Shown: piece by piece, positions 7,903 to 16,535 of the stretch
Layout of the letters: each line of letters starts with the position of its first letter
How positions within the stretch are numbered: the stretch's first letter is position 1
Origin: an uncultured Ilumatobacter sp.
GTDB taxonomy: Bacteria > Actinomycetota > Acidimicrobiia > Acidimicrobiales > Ilumatobacteraceae
Direction: 5' to 3'
DNA: 46,783 nucleotides
NCBI GenBank assembly: GCA_938091165.1
Contig: CALKNK010000027.1
Coordinates: forward strand, 1-46,783
Program-made: the position numbers and the translations under genes
The notes under the pieces: model-generated
Databases searched by the model: none
Told to the model about the DNA's origin: nothing
What the model saw: only the letters and a program-made list of their open reading frames with translations

Positions 7903-9444
7903 TCAGCTGAGTGGGACGGATTGGCCAGCGCGAACGAAGGCGGTTTCAGACAGGAACATGCCGACGAGAGCGAGTAGACCGGCGAACGCTGCGATGCCAG
8001 TGTTGGTCGAGCTCACGTCTCCGTTGCTGAGCACGATGATCATCGCAGTTGCAGGCAACAGCACGCCAAGGATGACTCCGAATTGGAACAATCTTTTTTG
8101 AGCGCCCTTGGTCATGTCATGGATGGCCATTTCGACGTGGCGGCTACCGCAACTCTGCAACTCAACCCAACTGAGGAACGCAATCGCACAGACGCCTCCG
8201 AGTAGGACCCACCAGACCGCACGGTGCGATGGGACGTCCATGAAGATGTCGAGGATTGCGTAAGCCGAGGCACCAGCGATCGCGGCTCGGGCTAGCAACA
8301 TCGGGAGGAGCAATGGCGTCTGCCACAGGTCTCGGCCTTCACACTGCCCGAACAGGAAGGCGGTGTATCCGGCGGTGGTGGCGCCAAGGATGGCTGTCGG
8401 AATGGCCACGATTTTGAGAGCGTCGCCAGCGTCGGCAGCTCCAAGGAGGAGCCACGCAGCAGACAGTGCCGCAAACACACCGAGCACGTAGGCGCCCTTG
8501 ACCAGCCATGAGTCGAAGTTGGACTTTGTCAGTAGGTAGTAAAAGCGCTTGGGCTGCTTGAGATCGCCAACGAGCAACCCGCCAGTGAGGACGAGCATGA
8601 CGCCCGCCACGATAGGCGGCACGACACCGACGGCAGCTTGCGCGTTAGCGTGACCGAGCACGATCATCAGCGCGGCCATCATCATGATGCCGCCGGCAAT
8701 GGCCTTGGTGACAAGGTATCCCGACACCATCTTGTCCCATGTGGTCTCGTGGGCCGTGGTGTAGGCAGTGCGGGCAACGATTCCAGGGTCGCCGTGACCG
8801 TGACTGTCAAGCTCCGGTGTCAGCCGGTGGTTAGCAGTTGTATCGGCCCAGATCATGCCGTCAGGTTTGATCTTGGTGCGGGTTGGATCGAGTGATGCCT
8901 GATCAGCTCCCGTGTAATAGACCTTCGGCTTTGTGTTTTGTTCAGGGGAGCGGACTGCGACATCACGTCGGCCGATTAATTTCGTGTTCGCATTGTCCGG
9001 GTCATCGAAGTCAACGACCTTGATCGCCTCAGTCGGACAAATGACGACACACGACGGCTCGAGATTCATCTCGACGCGATGGTTGCAAAAGTTGCACTTC
9101 TGCGCAGTTTTCGTTTCCGGGTTGATGAACAGAGCGTCGTAAGGGCAGGCGTTCATGCACGACTTACAGCCAATGCAGTTGTCGTCTTGGAAATCGACAA
9201 CGCCATTTTCAGCACGAAACAGCGCGTTCGTCGGGCAGATCGTCATACACGGAGCGTCTTCGCACTGGTTGCATCTCATCACCGAGAAGTGCCGACTTGC
9301 GTTTGGAAAGTTTCCAGTCTCGATGTATTTCACCCATGTACGGTTGACGCCAAGCGGTACATCGTGTTCGCTCTTGCACGCAATCGTGCAGGCATGGCAG
9401 CCGATGCAAGAATCACTGTCGAGCAGGAACCCCAGTCGGGTCAT
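7903..9444 (-). CDS. Fused ferredoxin-like electron-transfer and NrfD-type membrane anchor subunit
   Basis: Residues 1 to about 175 form a DmsB/PsrB-like module with four Cys groups for four 4Fe-4S clusters: CIGCHACTIAC at 13-23, CNQCEDAPCMTIC, CIGCKSCMNAC and CNFC paired with PSCVVICP. After a linker, residues of about 245-510 form a polytopic NrfD/PsrC-like domain with about eight to nine membrane helices, which exchanges electrons with the quinone pool. These two subunits are usually separate proteins, so this is a gene fusion. It is the promoter-proximal gene of the operon with the molybdopterin subunit downstream. With no export signal on the catalytic partner, the iron-sulfur side probably faces the cytoplasm. 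The start ATG directly precedes the first Cys group, as in relatives. Confidence 0.85.
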   Translation of the reverse strand: MTRLGFLLDSDSCIGCHACTIACKSEHDVPLGVNRTWVKYIETGNFPNASRHFSVMRCNQCEDAPCMTICPTNALFRAENGVVDFQDDNCIGCKSCMNACPYDALFINPETKTAQKCNFCNHRVEMNLEPSCVVICPTEAIKVVDFDDPDNANTKLIGRRDVAVRSPEQNTKPKVYYTGADQASLDPTRTKIKPDGMIWADTTANHRLTPELDSHGHGDPGIVARTAYTTAHETTWDKMVSGYLVTKAIAGGIMMMAALMIVLGHANAQAAVGVVPPIVAGVMLVLTGGLLVGDLKQPKRFYYLLTKSNFDSWLVKGAYVLGVFAALSAAWLLLGAADAGDALKIVAIPTAILGATTAGYTAFLFGQCEGRDLWQTPLLLPMLLARAAIAGASAYAILDIFMDVPSHRAVWWVLLGGVCAIAFLSWVELQSCGSRHVEMAIHDMTKGAQKRLFQFGVILGVLLPATAMIIVLSNGDVSSTNTGIAAFAGLLALVGMFLSETAFVRAGQSVPLS

Positions 9445-9562
9445 CGCTCCCCCATTCGTGTAGTGAGTTGATCATCTAGCTTCGACGCTGTGTCAAGCTA
9501 TCGCACCATTGCGCCGACGTGCTAAGCATCGCTCCAAAGCGAACCAGCAGCGCTGTATCCCG

Positions 9563-10936
9563 TCAGTCAAGTGGCGGGAGTCGGCGGGCGCATTCAACTA
9601 TGACGTCCGCTGCGTGGGTGGCATCATCGACGGTAGTTTTCCACGACGACACACTCACTCGCATTGCTGTCTCGCCGCGCCACTGGGTCGCCCCACACCA
9701 GATGCGACCGTCGCGTTGAATCTCGGCTAGCAAAGTCTCAGTGGCCGCTGCCGATCCGTACCGCAGCAGCACCTGGTTGATCACCACGTCGTTGAGGACG
9801 TCGAAGTCGGCGTTCCTCAGCCGTTCAGCGATCAGCTGCGCTGCGTCGGACGCGCGCTGTACCAGTTGTGCGACGCCGCTGCGGCCCAAAGTGCGCAGTA
9901 CAGCCCACACCTCAACCTGACGCGCCCGCTGCGAAGACTGCGGCGTGTGGTGCATCGCCTCAAATCCGTGCTCGGGTGGCAGATAGCCGGCTACGGATGC
10001 GAACGTTCTCCTGAGCGCACCTTTGCGAGCGACGATCGCTATGCCGCAGTCGTACGTGACGTTGAGCCATTTGTGTCCGTCTGTGGCCCATGAATCGGCG
10101 CGGCGGAGACCTTCCACCAGGTGCGTGCGACTCGGATCGGCGAGTGCCCACAGTCCGAACGCACCGTCGACATGGAGCCAGCCGTTGTCGGTGGCTGCCA
10201 ACAGCCAGTCGGCGATCTCGTCAAATGGATCAAAGGCCCCAGTGTTGACCTCACCTGCTTGGGCGCACACAAGCACCGGCCCGGACAGATTTGTCGGCAA
10301 CTGGGTACAGTCGATCCGGCCTTGGTTGTCGGTGGGGACCTTCAGCACTCGATCGCCCCCGAGACCGATCAGACCGAGCGACTTGCGCACTGTGCTGTGG
10401 GTGTTCTGTCCAATCACCACGGTGATTGGTGGTGCGCCGAACAGACCATCGCTCTTCGCATTCCACCCTGCTCGCTCGAGCAATTCATCACGTGCTGCCG
10501 CCATGCACGACGCGTTAGCGACCGTGGCACCGGTGACGAATCCAACATCTGAGTGGCCGGGCAAGCTGAGGACATCGAGCAGCCAGCCTCGAGCAACATC
10601 ATGCAGCTTCGCCGCTGTTGGCGACATCACGGGCAGCGCTGCGTTCTGATCCCATGCATTGACCAGGAATGCGGCGCCAAGAGCGACGGGAAAGGTAGCG
10701 CCGTTGACGAAGCCGAAGTAGTTCGGCCCAGTCGACATCATCGTTGCTGGGCCGCCTACTTCGCTGAGCAGCCGCAGCGCGTCAGATGGATCCGTCGGCG
10801 CTTCGGGGAGCGGCTCATCAAAAGCGTCGAGTCTTGCGAGCGCTGCTTCGTCAGGCATCGCCGGCCGGGCATCCGTACCCGCTACGTATTCAATAGCCTG
10901 GCGGGCGGCATCGTGCAGCAACTCGATGTCGTTCAT
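9563..10936 (-). CDS. PLP-dependent group II amino-acid decarboxylase-like protein
   Basis: This is a 457-aa fold-type I PLP enzyme of the aromatic-amino-acid/glutamate decarboxylase group. Landmarks are VGFVTGATVANASCMAAAR (cofactor phosphate loop), TVVIGQNTHSTVRKSLGLIG (His stacking on PLP), WLHVDGAFGLWA (Asp pairing with the pyridine N) and SWATDGHKWLNV with the Schiff-base Lys. It lies 42 bp downstream of hpaH on the same strand. It may therefore be co-transcribed with the aromatic pathway and feed it by decarboxylating an aromatic amino acid, although that substrate is inferred only from position. Other members of this group act as sulfinate, aspartate or glutamate decarboxylases. Confidence 0.83.
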   Translation of the reverse strand: MNDIELLHDAARQAIEYVAGTDARPAMPDEAALARLDAFDEPLPEAPTDPSDALRLLSEVGGPATMMSTGPNYFGFVNGATFPVALGAAFLVNAWDQNAALPVMSPTAAKLHDVARGWLLDVLSLPGHSDVGFVTGATVANASCMAAARDELLERAGWNAKSDGLFGAPPITVVIGQNTHSTVRKSLGLIGLGGDRVLKVPTDNQGRIDCTQLPTNLSGPVLVCAQAGEVNTGAFDPFDEIADWLLAATDNGWLHVDGAFGLWALADPSRTHLVEGLRRADSWATDGHKWLNVTYDCGIAIVARKGALRRTFASVAGYLPPEHGFEAMHHTPQSSQRARQVEVWAVLRTLGRSGVAQLVQRASDAAQLIAERLRNADFDVLNDVVINQVLLRYGSAAATETLLAEIQRDGRIWCGATQWRGETAMRVSVSSWKTTVDDATHAADVIVECARRLPPLD

Positions 10937-10978
10937 CTCGTCATTCTTTCCGAAGGCAACCGGTGACGCTGCACTGAC

Positions 10979-11812
10979 CTACGTAACGTTCAGTTCCAGT
11001 GTTCCCAGGTAGCCAAAGTCCACCCGGAATGCGTCACCGGATCGACAGTCAATTGGCCGGGTGAACGACCCGGCCAGAATCGTCTCGCCGGCAACTAGTG
11101 GGATGCCGATGTCCTGAAGGCGATTGGCAAGCCACACGACGCCCATTGCCGGGTCGTCAAGCACACCTGCGCCGAGGCCGGTTTCCTCCACCACGCCATT
11201 GCGGTAAGCAATCGCACCAGCCCACCGCAAGTCACCATTTCGCGCTTCGTCCACCGAGACGTGCTCGTCGCCGACGACGATGCCGGAGTTCGCCGCGTTG
11301 TCCGAGATCGTGTCAAGAACGGTCCGAGTGCGACCGTCGTCAGGGTGCACGCGGTGCGATCGGGCGTCAATCAACTCAAGAGCCGGCACGACGTGACTGG
11401 TTGCTGCATACACGTCGTCGACAGTGAGGTTGCGGCCGAGTTCATTCGGTACGAGGTCGCAAGCAAGAACGAAGGCAAACTCAACTTCTATTTTGGGATC
11501 GAGGTGGTCGGCCGCTGCGATCGAACCGCCACTTGAAATAAACATGTAGTCGAGCAACGCTCCATAGTCGGGCTCATCAATCTTCATCGCCATTTGCATC
11601 GCGCGGCTCGTGAGACCGATCTTGTGCCCCTTGATCGATGCCCCGTTTGCCACCTGCAAGTCGATCCAGGCTGCCTGGATGGCGTATGCATCCTCAAGCG
11701 TGATTCCGGGGAATCGGCGGGTCACTGGATCGCATGGCACAGCGCTGATCCGCGCCTGCTCGTGCTCGGCTGCAAGTAGTGCAATGTGTTCTGCGGAAAG
11801 AGTCACACTCAT
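10979..11812 (-). CDS. hpaH: 2-oxo-hept-4-ene-1,7-dioate hydratase (HpaH/MhpD family)
   Basis: This 277-aa hydratase of the FAH-like MhpD/HpaH family adds water to 2-oxo-hept-4-ene-1,7-dioate to give 2,4-dihydroxyhept-2-ene-1,7-dioate, late in homoprotocatechuate meta-cleavage. Visible are KGHKIGLTSRAMQ near residue 63, metal-binding PKIEVEFAFVLACDL, VVPALELIDAR, and FTRPIDCRSGDAFRVDFGYLG at the C-terminus. Its ATG overlaps the stop of the upstream dehydrogenase (ATGA, 11809-11812), which indicates translational coupling. Plain 2-keto-4-pentenoate hydratases are close relatives; the name HpaH rests on the neighbouring hpaE, hpaF, hpaG and hpaR. Confidence 0.88.
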   Translation of the reverse strand: MSVTLSAEHIALLAAEHEQARISAVPCDPVTRRFPGITLEDAYAIQAAWIDLQVANGASIKGHKIGLTSRAMQMAMKIDEPDYGALLDYMFISSGGSIAAADHLDPKIEVEFAFVLACDLVPNELGRNLTVDDVYAATSHVVPALELIDARSHRVHPDDGRTRTVLDTISDNAANSGIVVGDEHVSVDEARNGDLRWAGAIAYRNGVVEETGLGAGVLDDPAMGVVWLANRLQDIGIPLVAGETILAGSFTRPIDCRSGDAFRVDFGYLGTLELNVT

Positions 11813-13341
11813 GAGCTCTGGCCCAGCTTTGGAATGGCGTGCGAGTCGTAGGCGATGGAAACATTCTTCGTTTCCATGTAGAACTCGAAGCTGTACTCGG
11901 GACCGCCGTCACGGCCGATACCACTGGACTTAGACCCTCCGAACGGCGTCGGGAGGTGCCGAACGTTTTGGCTGTTCACCCAAATCATTCCGGCCTCTAG
12001 GTCACGGGCAACGCGCTGGGCTCGCCCGGTCTCACTGGTCCAGAGATAGCCCGCCAGGCCGTACTCGACGTCGTTGGCCAGACGCACTGCTTCGGTCTCG
12101 TTGCTAAATGGAATCACAGTCAGGACCGGACCAAAGATCTCCTCCTGTGCGATGTCCATGTCGTTGCGCGCCCCAGTGAACAGCATTGGATCGACGTAGT
12201 ACGAGTCCGGATCTGATGCTGCGCCACCGCCGACGACCACCGAAGCACCAGCGGCTTCCGCCTTGGCTCGGTAGCTCCGGACCTTCGCGCAGTGGCGCGG
12301 GTGAATCAGCGGACCAATCTCCGTCGACGGGTCGAGGGGATGTCCAACCCTGAGCGCCTTGACCCGCTCAGTCAGCCCTGCCACGAACTCATCGTGAATC
12401 GATGATTGGATCAGCAGCCGACTCGATGACGTGCAACGCTCACCATTCAAGCTGTAGATCATAAAGATCACGGCGTCGAGTGCCCGATCGAGATCAGCGT
12501 CGTCGAATACGATCACTGGGTTCTTGCCACCGAGTTCGAAGTGCACTCGCTTGAGCGTGGGCGCACCCTGGGCTTGGATCATCGAGCCCGTTGACGACTC
12601 GCCGACGAAAGCAATCGCCTTGATCAGCGGGTGCTCGGTCAAAGCCTTGCCCGCCGACTCGCCGAAGCCGTGCACTGTGTTCAAGACACCGGGCGGCAGT
12701 CCGGCTTCGACGGCGATCTCCGAGAGCATTGCTGCGGTGTAGGGGCTCCATTCAGCGGGCTTGTGAACGACGGTGCAGCCAGCTGCGAGAGCGGGAGCGA
12801 TCTTCCAGGTTGACAACATGAAAGGCGTGTTCCACGGTGTGATTACCCCAACGGGTCCAAGCGCGTGGCGACTCGAGAAGTTGATGTGGTGCTCGTCTGG
12901 CATTGAGCGCCCGTTGTTGGCGTCCGGTGCGTGGTCGGCAAAGAATCGGAAATTCTCTGCGCCCCGAATCGCTGCGGCGCTCATGAACCGAACCGTCTGC
13001 CCTGTGTCGACGCACTCGACCGCTGCAATATCGTCGGAGCGCATCTCGATCAGATCGGCAACCCTGTTCAATACCTTCTTCCGTTCCTTGCCGGAGCGAC
13101 CGGACCAATCGGCGAACGCCTCGTGGGCTGCCTTGGCGGCCGCGTGAATGTCGGCTGCATCACCCGATGCGACCGAGCCAAGTAGCTCTGCATCGACGGG
13201 AGAGTTGTTTTCAAACGTCTTCCCGCTGACGCTCGCAGTCGGCCGGCCATTAATGAAGTGCAGCAACGGGGCATCGGCAAAAGGCCTCATGCTTGCTGAG
13301 GCCAGTGCCTGGTACTCGTCGAACGTCTTGTCAGCAGCCAC
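11809..13341 (-). CDS. hpaE: 5-carboxymethyl-2-hydroxymuconate semialdehyde dehydrogenase
   Basis: This is an NAD-dependent aldehyde dehydrogenase of about 510 aa, predicted to oxidise 5-carboxymethyl-2-hydroxymuconate semialdehyde, the ring-cleavage product of homoprotocatechuate. Family residues are visible: the Asn region GVITPWNTPFMLSTWKIAPALA, catalytic Glu in HFELGGKNPVIVF, and catalytic Cys in GERCTSSSRLL. EIFGPVLTVIPF and LPTPFGGSKSSGIGRDGG close the domain. GTG 13341 was chosen because AAGGA lies 8 nt upstream. This start overlaps the end of hpaF by 11 nt; ATG 13377 would be further inside hpaF. The family is certain and the substrate follows from the cluster. Confidence 0.88.
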   Translation of the reverse strand: MAADKTFDEYQALASASMRPFADAPLLHFINGRPTASVSGKTFENNSPVDAELLGSVASGDAADIHAAAKAAHEAFADWSGRSGKERKKVLNRVADLIEMRSDDIAAVECVDTGQTVRFMSAAAIRGAENFRFFADHAPDANNGRSMPDEHHINFSSRHALGPVGVITPWNTPFMLSTWKIAPALAAGCTVVHKPAEWSPYTAAMLSEIAVEAGLPPGVLNTVHGFGESAGKALTEHPLIKAIAFVGESSTGSMIQAQGAPTLKRVHFELGGKNPVIVFDDADLDRALDAVIFMIYSLNGERCTSSSRLLIQSSIHDEFVAGLTERVKALRVGHPLDPSTEIGPLIHPRHCAKVRSYRAKAEAAGASVVVGGGAASDPDSYYVDPMLFTGARNDMDIAQEEIFGPVLTVIPFSNETEAVRLANDVEYGLAGYLWTSETGRAQRVARDLEAGMIWVNSQNVRHLPTPFGGSKSSGIGRDGGPEYSFEFYMETKNVSIAYDSHAIPKLGQSS

Positions 13342-13744
13342 GTCTTGTTCCTTCGTGTCTAATGTTGCGCTCGGCAATGACCGAGCGCAGATTGTTTTTG
13401 TTTATCCGGCAGAGCGGATCAATCTCCTGGTACTCAACGCTGAGCATCAGATTGTCTTGGGCGGCGCCGAGCGCGTCGCTCAGCGCCGTCATCAATGCTT
13501 CGGTAAGGATCTGCTTGTCGGCATCGGAGCGGCCGGAGGCGAGCCGTGCCGTCACGGCGATGAAACCATTCATTGGGTACTCATCGCCGACCGCATATAT
13601 GTCGCGCTGTGCGGCACGAGTGCGCAGCGCATCGAGGGGGGCAATACCGGTCGCGAGTGCAGCGTGATGCAGCACTACGACCAATCCAGCCATATCTGCC
13701 ACGTCACTGACGTTGGCCGAGTGCTCGAGAATGATATGAGGCAT
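13331..13744 (-). CDS. hpaF: 5-carboxymethyl-2-hydroxymuconate delta-isomerase
   Basis: This 137-aa member of the tautomerase superfamily (HpaF/HpcD) begins MPHIILEHSANV, with the mature N-terminal proline as the expected catalytic base. It isomerises 5-carboxymethyl-2-hydroxymuconate before decarboxylation. YEMP-type features are replaced here by the HpaF pattern (FIAVTARLASGRSDADKQ), and the length is slightly above the usual 125 aa. It is the first gene of the minus-strand hpa operon. The ATG is only 8 nt from a likely -10 element (CATAAT), and no ribosome site is visible, so the transcript is probably leaderless. Confidence 0.85.
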   Translation of the reverse strand: MPHIILEHSANVSDVADMAGLVVVLHHAALATGIAPLDALRTRAAQRDIYAVGDEYPMNGFIAVTARLASGRSDADKQILTEALMTALSDALGAAQDNLMLSVEYQEIDPLCRINKNNLRSVIAERNIRHEGTRRGC

Positions 13745-13782
13745 TGCAAAGTATTATGTAACATGTTAAATATTAATGCAAC
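13745..13782. promoter_or_regulatory. Divergent hpaF/hpaG promoters with palindromic HpaR operator
   Basis: Only 38 bp separate the two ATGs. TATGTAACATGTTAAATA at 13755-13772 is a palindrome with one mismatched pair around the perfect core TAACATGTTA (13759-13768). This fits a homodimeric MarR-type repressor, and HpaR is encoded two genes away. Likely -10 boxes are TATTAA (13771-13776) for hpaG and CATAAT (13758 to 13753) for hpaF. Both lie 6-8 nt from their start codons and no Shine-Dalgarno sequence fits, so both mRNAs should be leaderless. The AT-rich spacer contrasts sharply with the GC-rich flanks. Confidence 0.75.
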
Positions 13783-14685
13783 ATGAAGTTGCTGAGCTAC
13801 TCCCACCCATCGATGCGTAACGGAAGCACGAGCTTCGGAGCCGTCAACGACACCGCTTCGCCGACCGCGTCGATCGTTGACCTGTCGACGCGTATGCCCG
13901 GCGTACGCAATCTGTCGGACCTGATCGCACAACAACGGGTCGACGAAGCACGATCGATCGTCGAGACCGCCAGCCCGAACCCCACGGTCGACGTCGCACT
14001 CTCCGCTGTCACGTACGAGCGCACACTTCCCGCCCCCGGCAAGATCTTCTGCATCGGCGTCAACTACGGCGGACGCAATGCCGAATACAAGGACGGCCAG
14101 GACGTACCAACCAAGCCAAGCGTGTTCGTCCGGTTTCCGAGCTCATTCACCGGTCACGACCAGTCGCTCATCCGCCCGCCCGAAAGCCCGCAGCTCGACT
14201 ACGAGGGTGAAATCGTCGCCGTCATCGGCACCGGTGGCCGCCGGATCACGCGTGCAGATGCCCGCCACCACATCGCTGGGCTCACCCTCGGCAACGAAGG
14301 CACGATTCGCGACTGGGTCCGCCACGCCAAGTTCAACGTCACCCAGGGCAAGAACTGGGACTCGTCTGGCTCGATCGGTCCGTGGATGACCACGCTCGAC
14401 GAGATCGGCGAGTTCGAGAACCTGCACCTGACCACACACGTCAACGGCGAACTCCGCCAAGACGACACGCCAACAACGATGGCGTACCCGATCGAGTTCC
14501 AGATCGAGTATCTGTCCACCTTCTGCACGCTTGAGCCCGGCGATATCATCTTCACCGGCACCCCGACCGGCGCCGGTGCCCGATTTGATCCGCCCCGCTT
14601 TCTCGAACCAGGTGACGTGGTCGAAGTCTCCGTGCCCGAGCTCGGCACTCTGCGCAACGGCATTGCTGACGAGGTGATCTCGTGA
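13783..14685 (+). CDS. hpaG: Fumarylacetoacetate hydrolase-family isomerase/decarboxylase (HpaG-like)
   Basis: This 300-aa FAH-superfamily protein is predicted to decarboxylate 5-oxopent-3-ene-1,2,5-tricarboxylate and/or isomerise 2-hydroxyhepta-2,4-diene-1,7-dioate. Visible are KIFCIGVNYGGRNAEY at the start of the catalytic domain, metal-ligand acids in LDYEGEIVAVIG, GLTLGNEGTIRDW (usual GYTVxND-type region), QGKNWDSSGSIGPW, and GDIIFTGTPTGAGA. It heads the rightward hpa arm, divergent from hpaF, and its stop overlaps the GTG of hpaR. Acylpyruvases and ureidoglycolate lyases share this fold, so the name rests on context. Confidence 0.83.
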   Translation: MKLLSYSHPSMRNGSTSFGAVNDTASPTASIVDLSTRMPGVRNLSDLIAQQRVDEARSIVETASPNPTVDVALSAVTYERTLPAPGKIFCIGVNYGGRNAEYKDGQDVPTKPSVFVRFPSSFTGHDQSLIRPPESPQLDYEGEIVAVIGTGGRRITRADARHHIAGLTLGNEGTIRDWVRHAKFNVTQGKNWDSSGSIGPWMTTLDEIGEFENLHLTTHVNGELRQDDTPTTMAYPIEFQIEYLSTFCTLEPGDIIFTGTPTGAGARFDPPRFLEPGDVVEVSVPELGTLRNGIADEVIS

Positions 14686-15149
14686 GCACCGGCACTGCCC
14701 GCCGGGCACACGGCGCCGCGCTGATCCGTGAATTCGAGCAATCATTGCCGATGGCCCTGATGCGCGCCCGCGAGGCGGTGATGCGCCATTTCCGCCCGAT
14801 CCTCACCGATCACGACCTCACCGAGCAGCAGTGGCGGGTACTGCGTGCTCTGAACGACGCGACCGGGCCCATCTCGGTCGGAGAGTTGGCCGAGCGCACC
14901 TTTCTCCTCGGCCCCAGCCTGTCGCGCATGCTCGCCTCACTCGACGAGCGAGGGCTCATCGAACGCGCCGCGGGAAACGATGCCCGACGCGCTGAGATCG
15001 GCATCAGCAACGAAGGGTTGGCGCTCATTGGCCGGATCGCTCCCTTGAGCGAGGCGGCGTACCAGCAAATCGAACACCAGCTCAACCCGGGTGAAGTCGA
15101 TCAGCTGGCTGACTTACTCGCTCGACTCTCCGCCCCAACCACGCCCTAA
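14682..15149 (+). CDS. hpaR: MarR-family regulator of homoprotocatechuate genes
   Basis: This 155-aa winged-helix repressor has the HpaR-specific stretch SLPMALMRAREAVMRHFRPI followed by LTEQQWRVLRAL. The recognition helix region is about residues 65-90 (GELAERTFLLGPSLSRMLASL) and the wing follows (ERAAGNDARRAEIGIS). In E. coli HpaR represses the meta-cleavage operon and is released by pathway hydroxyphenylacetates. Here it overlaps hpaG by 4 nt (GTGA) and would therefore autoregulate through the palindrome at 13755-13772. Confidence 0.87.
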   Translation: MSTGTARRAHGAALIREFEQSLPMALMRAREAVMRHFRPILTDHDLTEQQWRVLRALNDATGPISVGELAERTFLLGPSLSRMLASLDERGLIERAAGNDARRAEIGISNEGLALIGRIAPLSEAAYQQIEHQLNPGEVDQLADLLARLSAPTTP

Positions 15150-15221
15150 TGCGGCACCAGCCCACACCAATATTCCTGTCCAATATCCCTGTTCTGCACC
15201 ACTGATTGAAAGCGCCACGAG

Positions 15222-16535
15222 ATGAGCGAACACAGCAGTTACCACGAGGCCCCCGACACCCTGGCGGCTCCGCCGCCCGGTTGCCCGATGCACGCGAACT
15301 GGTCCCCACTGGACGATGACTACCTCGTCGACCCGTACCCCATCGCCAATGCGCTGCGCGACGAGCACCCCGTGTTCTACGCCCCCGACCTTGGCCACGT
15401 CGTCGTGACGCGCATGGAAGACATCGACGAGGTGTTCATGAATCCCGATGTCTACGCGTCCACCAACGTTCAGGATCCGATCTACCCCTTGGCCGACGAG
15501 GCTGCCGCCGTCCTGGCGACTCCTGACTTCAATCCGGTTGCCGTGATGTCGAACAAGCCCGCACCTGATCACGGCCGAATACGGGTGTACACGCGGCAGG
15601 GCTTTTCGAATCGTCGCCTCAAGTCGCTCGAGGGATACATGCGTGACCGCGCCACCGTGCTGCTCGACCAGATGGTTGCCGACGGCTCGCCAGCGGAGTT
15701 TGTCAGAGCCCTGGCATTCCCGCTGCCAGCTGAGATCGTGTTCCGCTTCCTCGGATTCCCGCCCGAGGACGATGTGATGGTCAAGTCGTGGTGCGCAAAC
15801 CGACGAGCGTTCTCCTGGGGGATGCCGACCGCTGAAGAGCAGGTCGAGATTGCTGAGGGCATGGTCAGTTATTGGCGTTACTGCCGCGACTTCGTTGCCC
15901 AGCGGCGCGACGAACGTACCGACGATTTCACCTCCGAACTCCTTGACGCGCACGACGCCGACCCCGACCCGACGAACGGCACCGGCCTGAGCTATCAGGA
16001 GGTCGAATCAATCGTCTACGGCTTCTCGTTCGCCGGCCACGACCCGGTCACCGCGCTGCTCTCCAACACCCTGCTCTGCCTACTCCCCCGCCGGGACCAG
16101 TGGGACGCGCTCTGCGCGGATCCATCGCTCGCAGCGGCGGCCGTGGAAGAGACGCTGCGCTATGAGTCGAGCCAGATCTCGTGGCGCCGGGTCACGACAC
16201 AGGACACCACGCTCGGCGGCATCGATCTACCCGCCGGAACGCGGTTGTATCTCAACTTTGCGTCGGCGAACCACCAACCCGATCTGTTCGAGGACCCCGA
16301 GACGTTCGACATCCATCGCCATCGCCCCAACCGGCACATCTCGTTCGGCAAAGGGATTCACTTCTGCGTCGGCAATGGCCTCGCACGGATGGAAGCACGC
16401 ATCGCGATCGAGTTGCTCTCGCAGCGCCTGCCTTCGCTCCGTCTCGTCGAAGACCAGGAGCTCACCTACTTCCCGAACATCACCTTCCGCGGCCCTGACG
16501 CTCTGCATTTAGAGTGGACAGGTGAGACGGCATGA
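15222..16535 (+). CDS. Cytochrome P450 monooxygenase
   Basis: This is a soluble class I type P450 of 437 aa. The heme-binding loop is ISFGKGIHFCVGNGLARME with the thiolate Cys. The I-helix reads FAGHDPVTALLSN, with Asp and Thr spaced by two residues rather than the usual adjacent pair. The K-helix ExxR is ETLRYES. It lies 72 bp after hpaR and overlaps ligA by 4 nt, so it is probably expressed with the ring-cleavage dioxygenase. It could supply the catechol by ring hydroxylation or O-demethylation, which is inference from position. No dedicated reductase is adjacent; a 3Fe-4S-type ferredoxin is encoded at 42.1 kb. Confidence 0.9.
   Translation: MSEHSSYHEAPDTLAAPPPGCPMHANWSPLDDDYLVDPYPIANALRDEHPVFYAPDLGHVVVTRMEDIDEVFMNPDVYASTNVQDPIYPLADEAAAVLATPDFNPVAVMSNKPAPDHGRIRVYTRQGFSNRRLKSLEGYMRDRATVLLDQMVADGSPAEFVRALAFPLPAEIVFRFLGFPPEDDVMVKSWCANRRAFSWGMPTAEEQVEIAEGMVSYWRYCRDFVAQRRDERTDDFTSELLDAHDADPDPTNGTGLSYQEVESIVYGFSFAGHDPVTALLSNTLLCLLPRRDQWDALCADPSLAAAAVEETLRYESSQISWRRVTTQDTTLGGIDLPAGTRLYLNFASANHQPDLFEDPETFDIHRHRPNRHISFGKGIHFCVGNGLARMEARIAIELLSQRLPSLRLVEDQELTYFPNITFRGPDALHLEWTGETA

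Noticed and set aside
14143..15953. Long minus-strand frames opposite hpaG, hpaR and the P450
   Set aside because: They mirror well-supported plus-strand genes and have no recognisable domains; long antisense frames are expected in GC-rich DNA.
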